A program made the position numbers and the translations under genes. From Polaromonas sp. (GTDB taxonomy: Bacteria > Pseudomonadota > Gammaproteobacteria > Burkholderiales > Burkholderiaceae_C): a stretch of 7,317 nucleotides of DNA. Below, piece after piece: positions 1-7,000 of this stretch; the stretch's first letter is position 1, and each line of letters begins with the position of its first letter. Below the pieces are notes generated by a model. The model was given only the letters and a program-made list of their open reading frames with translations. It was not told where the DNA came from and ran no database searches. The stretch spans positions 1 through 7,317 of the forward strand of contig JANYFF010000073.1 of the NCBI GenBank assembly GCA_025362825.1, written 5' to 3'.

Positions 1-171
1 TACACCGGTGGTACGGGTGCAACCGGCGCCACCGGCTACACGGGGGCAACTGGTGGTACCGGCGCAACCGGCGCTACGGGTTATACAGGTGCTACCGGCG
101 GTACGGGTGCAACAGGCGCTACGGGATATACGGGTGCAACCGGTGACACGGGCGCAACAGGCAGTACCGGC
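1..171 (+). repeat. Tandem 45-nt repeats coding five Gly-X-Thr triplets
   Basis: The fragment is built of 45-nt units, each coding Tyr-Thr-Gly-Ala-Thr-Gly-Gly-Thr-Gly-Ala-Thr-Gly-Ala-Thr-Gly. Two complete units lie at 37-81 and 82-126 with identical protein sequence but several synonymous differences. The unit at 127-171 has two substitutions (Gly to Asp and Ala to Ser). The unit at 1-36 is one triplet shorter. The order suggests unit duplication with decay toward the 3' end of the gene. Repeat number could vary between strains by slippage or recombination (inference). Confidence 0.85.
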
Positions 172-240
172 GCCCGCGGCAATACGGGTGCCCGTGGCGG
201 CGCCAACGGTGACACGCTGGTAATCGTTCCCGCACGCTAA
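1..240 (+). CDS. Collagen-like Gly-X-Thr repeat protein, C-terminal fragment
   Basis: Reading frame 1 is open from the first base to a TAA at 238-240 and gives 79 residues; the start lies left of the window. Nearly every triplet is Gly-X-Thr with X = Ala, Tyr, Gly, Asp, Ser or Asn. Near the end two triplets become Gly-Ala-Arg, and the chain closes with a short non-collagenous tail, NGDTLVIVPAR. Gly at every third position is the requirement for a collagen triple helix. No proline occurs in the visible repeats, so stability would have to come from Thr, which is glycosylated in some bacterial collagens such as Bacillus BclA (family knowledge; not shown here). Such proteins are usually surface-exposed or secreted, but any signal or anchor would be in the missing part. 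An out-of-phase ORF over the same bases (8-223) is an artefact of the repeat. The collagen-like call is firm; function and localisation are unknown. Confidence 0.85.
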   Translation, partial: YTGGTGATGATGYTGATGGTGATGATGYTGATGGTGATGATGYTGATGDTGATGSTGARGNTGARGGANGDTLVIVPAR

Positions 241-289
241 TCGCCGCCCCTGCTCTACCGGCACTGATTGAAATCACCGCTTCTGGAGC

Positions 290-329
290 AAAAAAAGGCC
301 GCAGCCCCCGTTTTACGGGCGCCTGCTGC
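290..329 (-). terminator. Rho-independent terminator downstream of the DUF6600-type gene
   Basis: Read on the minus strand, gcagc (329-325) pairs with gctgc (305-301), and an inner cccg/cggg pair closes on a five-base loop; an asymmetric internal loop separates the two stems. GGCC and then seven T residues follow (complement of the A-run at 290-296). It lies about 60 bases past the stop of the minus-strand gene ending at 387. On the plus strand no T-run follows the stem, so it is a weaker candidate terminator for the collagen-like gene. Confidence 0.7.
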
Positions 330-386
330 TAGCAAAGTAATAGTAATCAGGATTTCCCCGCTCACCGGACCATGCGGGAGGAGATT

Positions 387-2597
387 TCAGGGTTCCCGGT
401 TGCGATGCGGTGCGCCTTCTGGCCGGGGCTCGCGGGCGCGGGCGGCTTCAGCGCCCTGGGCCTGCTGCTGAGCCCGTGCCTGCTGGGCGCGTTGTTGCTG
501 ATGCTGCTCGCGTAGCTGTCGTTGCTGATCCTGCTGGGTTTTCTGGGCTTGGCGCGCTTGCTCCTGCTGTTGGCGCTGCGCCCTTTGTTGAGCCTGTTCC
601 TGTGCCTGTGCCTGTGTCGCGGCCCGCTGAGCCTGCTCTGCGGCATTGCGGTCTGCGGCCGCCCGCGGATTGAGGGTCGGCGTGGCCGCTGTCACGGGCG
701 GATTCGCACGCGCCTGTGGGGCTGGCCGCTGGGGCTGTTCGCGCTGGGCCTCAGGCGGGCGAGCGGGGTTGAAGAATGGACGCGCTGGTTCAGGTTGTGC
801 CGCTGGATCGCGGCGCGTCTGATTGGGTTGCCCTGTCTGCGGGCCTTGTCGCGGCTGAGCCTGCCTGGTAACCGGTGGGGTGGCTGGTGGCGGGGACGGG
901 GGGGCTGCAGTTGGTGCGACAGGGGCAGGTTTTGACGCAGGCTGCGGAACCGGCACAGCCGCTACAGCCGCTATGCCCGCGGCATAGGAGCCCTGTGGTG
1001 CAGGTGCCAGCAGGGCGGCGGGCCGCTGCGGCTCACGCCCGCCTTCGAGACGGGCGCGCTGGTCGTTGCCGCGCTCCTCACGTCGCTCCTCTGGGCGTCC
1101 GTCGCGGTGCTCGCCCCGGCTGGCAACGACGGGCCGGGGTGCGAGCAAGGCAGCCGGCGGTACGGCGGCCGCTACAGCAGGTGCTGGCAAGTCTCGCGTC
1201 TGTGGCCTGGGTGGCAGCGTGACCGGGGCGGCAGCGTTGCTGGTGGTTGCCGGCGCACGCCCCAGGTCGCGGGCATTGACCGCCTCGAAGCTGCCGCGCC
1301 CCGGCCGGCCGCGTGCAAAGTCGGCCATATTCGTGACGGTAACTGCTGAGGGCTGGCGCTGGTAGCGGTAGACAGTTGTGTTGTTGACAACGTTGTTCAC
1401 CACAATGTTGTTATTGATCTGTGTGACGTAGCGCGGACTGGCCTGGTAGGCGGGTAGAAAAGCTTCGCCCGGCGCCAGCGGAAACCAGCCCACCCCTGGC
1501 CGCGACGGAAAGCCCGCACCAAGGCTTATATTCCAGGTTGCAGCGCCGATGCCGCCACCGACAAAGGCTACCAGCGCAGGCGCATACACGGGGCGTGGTT
1601 CGAGGTGGCCCGGCACCCAGGCCCAGCGCGGTCCGATCTGCGCCCAGCGGCCATAGTGGAAGGGCGCAAATCCCCACGGCGCATCGTCAATCCAGGTCCA
1701 GCCCCATGGGGAAATCCAGCTCCAGTGCCCGGCGCGGTAGGGCGCCCAACTGGCCGGCATCGCGCGCGGCAGCCAGATGGCGCCGTAGCCCGGGTCCTGG
1801 CTCCAGTCGCCATAGCTGTCAAGTTGTTGGTAGCCAACGATTTCGCGCGGGATATAGCGCGCCGATACCGATTGCTCCTCGCGCCGGTCGCGGGCAATGG
1901 CCCATGCGTCAAAGTTGTCCTGCAGGCTGGCGCCGGGCGCAGCGGGGGCCAGGTCGGTGCCGGTAAAGCTGCCCTGTTGCTGGTTGCCAAGGGTGAGCGG
2001 CGTGCCGCTGCCACCATAAATCGCGCCGCCGCCCGACTGGGCCACCACCCGCGTGGTGTCGCTGGCTGGGTTGGCGTCGATGCGGTAGTCGCCCGGTTTG
2101 TTGATCACGAAGGCCAGGTTGGGCGTGTCGATTTCCAGCTTCTGACCTTCGAACAGTGTGCGCACACGCAGGCGAAGCGTGCCCTGCTCCAGACGCAATT
2201 GCGTCACGTTGTCGTCCAGCGTCAGGAAATCGAGACTGGTCTGCTCGTTCATGCGCAGCGTTGTCGAGCCAACGTGCAGTTCGGTCCTGGCGCCGGGCCC
2301 GGCCCAAAGGCGGTCACCGCTGATCAAAGGACGGTTGGCAATGGCTGGCGTCCAGGCGTTGGCGTCGCTGCTGCCCGCCAGCTCGGCAGGCAAAAAGCTC
2401 ACGCCGCCTTCCATCAGGTTCAGCCGTGCCACGCTGCCGGGTGGGTCTGCCGCACTGCCTGACTGCGCCCAGCCGGCTGGCTGCAGGGCCAACAGCAAAA
2501 CGGCGGTCACACACGGCATCACGCCGGTGCGCCATCTGGCGAACCATTGAGGCAGGGGCCGCGGGTTTCGACGGGGGTTTGAAAAGGATGTCGTCAT
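387..2597 (-). CDS. Exported FecR-like / DUF6600-type protein with Trp-rich module and disordered C-terminal tail
   Basis: A 736-residue protein. I chose the ATG at 2597 because AGGAAG lies 8 nt upstream; an in-frame ATG at 2675 would add 26 residues with no export logic. Residues 1-44 look like a signal peptide: a long basic n-region with several Arg, a hydrophobic core (about 26-40) and probable cleavage after GWA (42-44). Residues about 50-200 are FecR-like, with 'GDRLWAGPGARTELHVG' (94-110) and 'LEQGTLRLRVR' (136-146). Residues 262-330 hold twelve tryptophans, including 'PWGWTWIDDAPWGF' (297-310), the pattern I associate with DUF6600 proteins. Residues 394-409 are Asn/Val-rich. From about 450 to the end the chain is low-complexity: Pro/Ala/Arg-rich, then Gln/Ala/Arg-rich from 652 to 718, probably disordered or helical. 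Unlike classical FecR it shows no cytoplasmic anti-sigma part and no sigma-factor neighbour, so a signalling role is not supported. Probably periplasmic or surface; molecular function unknown. Confidence 0.85.
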   Translation of the reverse strand: MTTSFSNPRRNPRPLPQWFARWRTGVMPCVTAVLLLALQPAGWAQSGSAADPPGSVARLNLMEGGVSFLPAELAGSSDANAWTPAIANRPLISGDRLWAGPGARTELHVGSTTLRMNEQTSLDFLTLDDNVTQLRLEQGTLRLRVRTLFEGQKLEIDTPNLAFVINKPGDYRIDANPASDTTRVVAQSGGGAIYGGSGTPLTLGNQQQGSFTGTDLAPAAPGASLQDNFDAWAIARDRREEQSVSARYIPREIVGYQQLDSYGDWSQDPGYGAIWLPRAMPASWAPYRAGHWSWISPWGWTWIDDAPWGFAPFHYGRWAQIGPRWAWVPGHLEPRPVYAPALVAFVGGGIGAATWNISLGAGFPSRPGVGWFPLAPGEAFLPAYQASPRYVTQINNNIVVNNVVNNTTVYRYQRQPSAVTVTNMADFARGRPGRGSFEAVNARDLGRAPATTSNAAAPVTLPPRPQTRDLPAPAVAAAVPPAALLAPRPVVASRGEHRDGRPEERREERGNDQRARLEGGREPQRPAALLAPAPQGSYAAGIAAVAAVPVPQPASKPAPVAPTAAPPSPPPATPPVTRQAQPRQGPQTGQPNQTRRDPAAQPEPARPFFNPARPPEAQREQPQRPAPQARANPPVTAATPTLNPRAAADRNAAEQAQRAATQAQAQEQAQQRAQRQQQEQARQAQKTQQDQQRQLREQHQQQRAQQARAQQQAQGAEAARAREPRPEGAPHRNREP

Positions 2598-2605
2598 TTT
2601 TCGCA

Positions 2606-2611
2606 CTTCCT
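2606..2611 (-). promoter_or_regulatory. Ribosome binding site fixing the start of the DUF6600-type gene
   Basis: The minus strand reads AGGAAG, then 8 nt, then ATG at 2597. The alternative ATG upstream (2675) has no comparable purine-rich match that I could see, and starting there would place 26 extra polar residues before an already long signal-peptide n-region. Confidence 0.65.
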
Positions 2612-2949
2612 GACTGTCCTTGCGGACTTGATGCGGTCCCATTGGCTTGCTTTCGCGGGCTCCCGCAAGGGGCACTTTTTAATATTTGGACAAATACAGC
2701 GGGGCGTCTGTCGGTGAAGGCCGCGTTGTTGGCCTTTGACCAGCATCGCCTGCCTCATGCATATGGCCCTTTCATTGAACGCAGTAGCCTGCCTGAGGCG
2801 TGCCAAGCGTCTGTAAAGAGTGCGTCATATCGTGTTCGCCAATGCAAGCCACACCAGGCGATCACCACCCCTCAACATGCCTCAGGGCCGCCCTAAAGAG
2901 AGCATGTATCAGTCAAAATGGCCTGTAGCCCCGGTAAATACTTGGTACT

Positions 2950-2970
2950 TTGCTATTAAAAAAGAAGCAA
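2950..2970. repeat. A-rich imperfect inverted repeat (ttgct/agcaa)
   Basis: ttgct (2950-2954) and agcaa (2966-2970) flank an A-rich loop of eleven bases. From memory, short dispersed elements of the type GCTAT-(A/T)n-ATAGC are common between genes in Comamonadaceae genomes, and this looks like a decayed copy. The stem is only 5 bp, so it may also be chance. Confidence 0.3.
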
Positions 2971-3183
2971 GCTGGTTTGATGCGACGAAATTTCGAAGGC
3001 GGCAGCTTGGTAAGCGCCGACCCGGCGCCACCATTTACGCAGGGTGACGGCGGGTGGTCCGGCGGCAGGTGGGGCAGGCTGCCGTGGAAAAAGTCGCTTG
3101 GAGTGCACAGTGGCCTTTGAGGCGCTGGGCAGGTGGCGGCGCGGCGTAGCTTAAAATGCTGAGTTCTGCCATTTTTCCAACCC

Positions 3184-3187
3184 GGAG
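3184..3187 (+). promoter_or_regulatory. Ribosome binding site of the 54-residue protein gene
   Basis: GGAG lies 6 nt before the ATG at 3194. This good match at good spacing is a main reason to treat this short frame as a real gene. Confidence 0.6.
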
Positions 3188-3193
3188 TCCTCC

Positions 3194-3358
3194 ATGCCCA
3201 AAAAAATCAGAGTCGAAGCCGACATCTGCGCCCCAAAGCCTGTTCCCCCGAAAGGTTACACCACGTCCACCGGTCACGGCCAGAAGGTCAGCCTTGAGCG
3301 CGGCACCTCGACACGCAGCAAGAAAAACCCGGGCAAGCGTCCGAAAAAGGGCGGCTGA
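3194..3358 (+). CDS. Small, strongly basic protein of unknown function (54 aa)
   Basis: The frame runs from ATG to TGA and gives 54 residues, beginning MPKKIRVEADICAPK and ending SKKNPGKRPKKGG. It has about 14 Lys/Arg against 3 acidic residues, several Pro and Gly, a single Cys (12), and no membrane segment or signal peptide. The last 14 residues form a Lys/Arg/Gly/Pro tail typical of nucleic-acid or ribosome contacts, but this is composition only; I do not recognise the family. Support for a real gene comes from the GGAG 6 nt upstream, a strong terminator hairpin about 35 nt downstream, and about 70% G or C at third codon positions, as in the neighbours. It is a single-gene unit converging on the RNase H-like gene. 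An overlapping longer frame (3156-3770) runs through the terminator and is rejected. Confidence 0.7.
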   Translation: MPKKIRVEADICAPKPVPPKGYTTSTGHGQKVSLERGTSTRSKKNPGKRPKKGG

Positions 3359-3386
3359 TCAGCGAACCCCGGCAACGCAGCTTGCC

Positions 3387-3419
3387 AAAAAAACAGGCGC
3401 CTTCAAGGCGCTTTTTTTT
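3387..3419. terminator. Bidirectional rho-independent terminator
   Basis: The stem gcgcc (3397-3401)/ggcgc (3407-3411) closes on ttcaa, of which tt and aa can pair further. Eight T residues (3412-3419) follow on the plus strand, and seven A residues (3387-3393) precede it, giving a T-run on the minus strand. It can therefore end the 54-residue gene from the left and the icmF/RNase H-like operon from the right. An alternative outer pairing caggcg (3394-3399)/cgcctg (3420-3425) is also possible. Confidence 0.85.
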
Positions 3420-3440
3420 CGCCTGTGCGCAAGGCGGATG

Positions 3441-3463
3441 GCTATGCTAGCTGGGCTAGTAGC
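3441..3463. other. Hairpin in the 3' region of the icmF/RNase H-like operon
   Basis: gcta (3441-3444) and ctagc (3447-3451) pair with gctag (3455-3459) and tagc (3460-3463) around a tgg loop, leaving a two-base bulge. It lies between the stop of the RNase H-like gene (3495) and the terminator. It has no T-run, so it is not itself a terminator. It could be a 3'-end stabilising structure or a decayed dispersed repeat (inference). Confidence 0.4.
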
Positions 3464-3494
3464 GGTCCGATCAGGGCAGACTTCACCTGCCTGG

Positions 3495-4028
3495 TCAGCG
3501 TTTTCGTTTGATTTTGGTGACGAGTGGTCTTGGAGGCAGCCCTGCAGCAGCTCTTGCGAGCGCATCGGCTTTGGCGTTGCGATGACCCGGTATCCAGACG
3601 ACGCTGGCCGCTTCAAACGACGCCAGCATGACGCGGATGCTTTCAAACAGGCACTCAAGCCGGTCGATCTTTCGGCTGTCCAGGCCCGAGAGCTGGTCAA
3701 CCACCACGCGGCTGTCGCTGTGGATACTTATTTTTTTTGCGCTCAGCAGCCTGGCTTGCTCCAGTGCTAGCAGCATGGCCCGGGCCTCTGCTTCGTTGTT
3801 GCAACCCTTGCTGATGCCGGTGACCGACAGCTCATGGTGCTGACCATCGGGCCCGCTCAGGGTTGCGCCCAGACCCATGGTTCCCGGATTCGGAAAGGCG
3901 CTGCCATCGCAGTGGACCAGCCAAGTGTCACTGACCAATGGCAAGGGTTGACTTTGCCTCTTCAGCGGCACGCGGGCCACATCCGCATCTGAATCCGGCG
4001 CCGCACGGCTCGGATGCCAGTCGCTCAC
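3495..4028 (-). CDS. Type I ribonuclease H-like protein (reverse-transcriptase-like RNase H fold)
   Basis: A 177-residue protein starting with GTG; its first bases overlap the icmF stop (shared GTGA, 4025-4028). No good ribosome binding site sits close to this GTG (a gaggtg lies more than 20 nt upstream), so translation probably depends on coupling to icmF. Residues 1-34 are a polar, probably flexible extension. The RNase H fold runs from about 35 to 162 with all four expected acidic residues: Asp41 (HCDGSAFPNPG), Glu81 (GCNNEAEARAML), Asp105 (IHSDSRVVVDQL) and Asp155 (NAKADALARAA). His149 (WIPGHR) fits the mobile catalytic histidine. The intact catalytic set suggests an active nuclease cutting RNA in RNA-DNA hybrids, requiring Mg2+ (family knowledge). 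The C-terminus is basic (TKIKRKR). It is of the stand-alone 'RVT_3-like' kind, not part of a retroelement: no reverse transcriptase is nearby. Whether it is the housekeeping RNase HI cannot be told here. Confidence 0.88.
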   Translation of the reverse strand: MSDWHPSRAAPDSDADVARVPLKRQSQPLPLVSDTWLVHCDGSAFPNPGTMGLGATLSGPDGQHHELSVTGISKGCNNEAEARAMLLALEQARLLSAKKISIHSDSRVVVDQLSGLDSRKIDRLECLFESIRVMLASFEAASVVWIPGHRNAKADALARAAAGLPPRPLVTKIKRKR

Positions 4029-7000
4029 ATGTTGCGCCGGTATTGCCCGCCCACCTCAAACAGCGCATTGGTAATCTGCCCGAGGGAGCAGACACGCACG
4101 GCGTCCATCAGCACTTCAAACACATTGAGATTCTCAATTACCGATTGCTGCAGGCGTTTGAGCATGGCGGGTGATTCACTGGCATGCAATGCATGAAACT
4201 CGGCAAGCCGTCTGAGCTGGCTCTGTTTTTCTTCGTCGGTTGAACGCGCCAGCTCCAGCTTGTCCTGAACGGCATCGCCATGCGGATTGCGAAAGGTATT
4301 GACGCCGATGATGGGCAGCTCACCGGTGTGCTTGAGCATCTCGTAGTGCATGGACTCGTCCTGGATGCGGCCGCGCTGGTAGCCGGTTTCCATGGCACCC
4401 AGCACGCCGCCACGCTCGGCAATGCGTTCAAACTCCAGCAGTACGGCTTCTTCCAGCAACTCGGTCAGCTCTTGAATGATAAAGGCGCCCTGTGACGGGT
4501 ATTCATTTTTTGCCAGACCCCATTCGCGGTTGATGATGAGCTGAATGGCCATGGCACGGCGCACCGATTCTTCGGTCGGTGTGGTGATGGCTTCGTCAAA
4601 GGCATTGGTGTGCAGCGAGTTGCAGTTGTCGTATATCGCAATCAGCGCCTGCAGGGTGGTGCGGATGTCGTTGAACTGGATTTCCTGGGCGTGTAGGCTG
4701 CGTCCCGACGTCTGGATGTGGTACTTGAGCTTCTGGCTACGCTCGTTTGCGCCGTATTTTTCCTTCATCGCCACGGCCCAGATGCGTCGCGCGACGCGGC
4801 CCATCACCGTGTATTCCGGGTCCATGCCATTACTGAAAAAGAAGGACAGATTAGGCGCAAAGTCATCGATGTGCATGCCGCGCGCGAGGTAGGCTTCGAC
4901 AAAGGTGAACCCATTGGACAGCGTGAAAGCCAGTTGCGAGATCGGGTTGGCGCCTGCCTCTGCGATGTGGTAACCGCTGATGGACACACTGTAGAAGTTG
5001 CGCACTTTGTTATGCACAAAATACTGCGCAATGTCACCCATCACCTTGAGTGAAAATTCGGTTGAGAAAATGCAGGTGTTCTGTCCCTGATCTTCTTTCA
5101 GGATGTCGGCTTGTACGGTGCCGCGCACGTTTTCCTGTACCCATTCTCGGATTTTTGCGGTTTCGGTGGCGGTCGGGTCGCGGCCGTTGTCGTTTTTGAA
5201 CTTGTCAAGGTTCTGGTCGATGGCGGTGTTCATGAACATTGCCAGGATGGACGGTGCCGGACCGTTGATGGTCATGGACACCGAAGTAGACGGGTTGCAC
5301 AAATCAAAACCGTCGTAAAGCACTTTCATGTCGTCCAGCGTGGCGATCGACACACCGGAATTGCCCACCTTGCCGTAGATGTCAGGGCGCACGCCGGGGT
5401 CGTTGCCGTAGAGGGTGACTGAGTCAAAGGCTGTAGACAGGCGCTTGGCGGCCATGCCTTCGCTCAGCAGCTTGAAGCGCGTGTTGGTTCGGAAAGGGTC
5501 GCCTTCACCGGCGAACATGCGGGTGGGGTCTTCACCTTCACGCTTGAAGGCGAAGGTGCCGGCGGTATACGGGTAGCTGCCGGGCACGTTGTCCAGCATC
5601 AGCCATTTCAGGATTTCTCCGTGGTCTTCATATTGCGGCAACGCGACTTTGCGGATTGTGGTGCCGGAGAGCGATTTGGTAGTCAGCGCCGTGCGGATTT
5701 CCTTGTCGCGAATTTTCACCACGTACTCGTCGCCGGCGTAAGCCCTTTGCATGTCGGGCCACTGGGCCAGTAGGGCTCTGGCATCACCGTCCATACGCGC
5801 CTTGCGGTGACCGGCCAGGTCCAGCGCGGCTTCGGCTGCGGGCGCGCGCTCGGGCTTGTCAATCTTGAGCATGGCGGCCGAGGCTTGCAGTTGCTGGATC
5901 TCACGCGCCAGGCGGGACTGCGCTTGCGCGCGCTTCTTGTAGCCGCGCACGGTGTCGCTTATTTCTGCAAGGTAGCGCGTGCGTGCAGCGGGTACCACCG
6001 GAGTCTGGTTGGTGCTGTGGCGCACATTGACAACCGGCAATGTGCCGCCAGTGAGCAACAGCCCAAGGGCAGCCAGTCGCGGTTTGAGCGCCTGGTAGAG
6101 CGCGGTCACGCCGTCATCGTTGAAGCGTGCGGCCATGGTGCCGAAAACCGGCATCTTTTCAGTCGGCGTCGTCCAGGCTTCCTTATTGCGCTGCACCTGC
6201 TTGGCAACATCGCGCAACGCATCGAGCGAACCCTTGCGGTCAAACTTGTTAATGGCGATGAATTCAGCGAAGTCCAGCATGTCGATTTTCTCAAGCTGGC
6301 TGGCCGCGCCGAATTCGGGCGTCATCACATACATCGGGACATCCACATGCGGCACGATGGCGGCGTCACCCTGGCCGATGCCGGAGGTTTCGACCACGAT
6401 CAAGTCAAAGCCTGCGCATTTACAGGCGGCAATCACGTCAGGCAGGGCCTTGCTGATCTCGCTGCCAAATTCCCGCGTGGCCAGGCTGCGCATAAAAACC
6501 CGAGACCCAGCAGACCAGGGATTTATGGCGTTCATGCGGATACGGTCACCCAAAAGCGCGCCACCGCTCTTGCGACGTGATGGGTCAATGCTGATAACGG
6601 CCACGCGCAGGTTGTCGTTTTGATCCAGCCGCAAGCGGCGAATGAGCTCGTCAGTCAATGATGATTTGCCCGCACCGCCGGTTCCGGTAATGCCAAGAAC
6701 CGGTATTTTTTTGATAGCAGCCTGCGCCCGTATTTGCTGGACCAGCGCCGCATTGGCCTTATCATTTTCCAGTGCGGTGATCAATTGCGCCAGAGCGCGC
6801 CAGTTCATTTCGCCATGGCCTTCTATGGCCTCAACTGCAGACGGTGCAAATGGGGTCAGGTCCCTGTCGCAGCGCATGACCATCTCGCCGATCATCCCCG
6901 CCAAGCCCATTTTCTGCCCGTCTTCAGGGCTATATATACGGGTTACGCCATAGGCATGCAGCTCGCGGATTTCAGGCGGAACGATGACGCCGCCGCCGCC

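Larger units (their letters stand above)
2598..3193. other. Intergenic region without a convincing gene
   Basis: About 600 bases between the divergent DUF6600-type gene (-) and the small basic-protein gene (+). The open frames here (for example 2820-3047 + and 2594-2806 -) lack ribosome binding sites and recognisable protein character. It holds an AT-rich patch (2675-2697) suitable for a minus-strand promoter, though I could not pair good -35 and -10 boxes. It also holds an inverted repeat aaggcc/ggcctt (2717-2736), an A-rich imperfect hairpin (2950-2970), a 10-bp palindrome cgaaatttcg (2986-2995), and a hairpin gcgccg-acc-cggcgc (3014-3028) without a T-run. A taaaat at 3152-3157 is a possible -10 box for the small gene, with no clear -35. 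No tRNA was recognised; a small RNA is not excluded. Confidence 0.5.

Noticed and set aside
1..171. CRISPR-like or non-coding direct repeat array
   Set aside because: The repeats are contiguous without spacers, keep the reading frame, and vary at synonymous positions, so they are coding collagen-like repeats.
1605..2462. 285-residue plus-strand open frame
   Set aside because: It is antisense to the DUF6600-type gene, has no recognisable domain, and is explained by stop-poor GC-rich DNA opposite a real gene.
387..2597. FecR as part of an iron-responsive sigma/anti-sigma system
   Set aside because: No ECF sigma factor or TonB receptor gene is adjacent, and the protein has a signal peptide in place of the cytoplasmic anti-sigma segment.
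387..2675. Longer form of the DUF6600-type protein starting at 2675
   Set aside because: The ATG at 2597 has AGGAAG at 8 nt and leads directly into the signal peptide; the 26 extra residues look like translated leader.
2820..3047. 75-residue plus-strand open frame in the intergenic gap
   Set aside because: It has no ribosome binding site, is unlike any recognised family, and crosses the A-rich hairpin and the palindrome, so it is probably chance.
3035..3277. 80-residue minus-strand open frame opposite the small basic gene
   Set aside because: The plus-strand frame has the better ribosome binding site and terminator; this frame has no support of its own.
3156..3770. 204-residue plus-strand open frame across the small gene, terminator and RNase H-like gene
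   Set aside because: It runs out of frame through the 54-residue gene, across a strong terminator, and antisense to the RNase H-like gene.
3495..4028. Possible retron or group II intron component, from the reverse-transcriptase-like RNase H label
   Set aside because: There is no reverse transcriptase, msr/msd-like RNA or intron structure nearby; the protein is a stand-alone RNase H fold in an operon with icmF.
5807..6580. 257-residue plus-strand open frame
   Set aside because: It lies opposite the GTPase/linker part of icmF, whose frame is conserved throughout; there is no domain or separate support.
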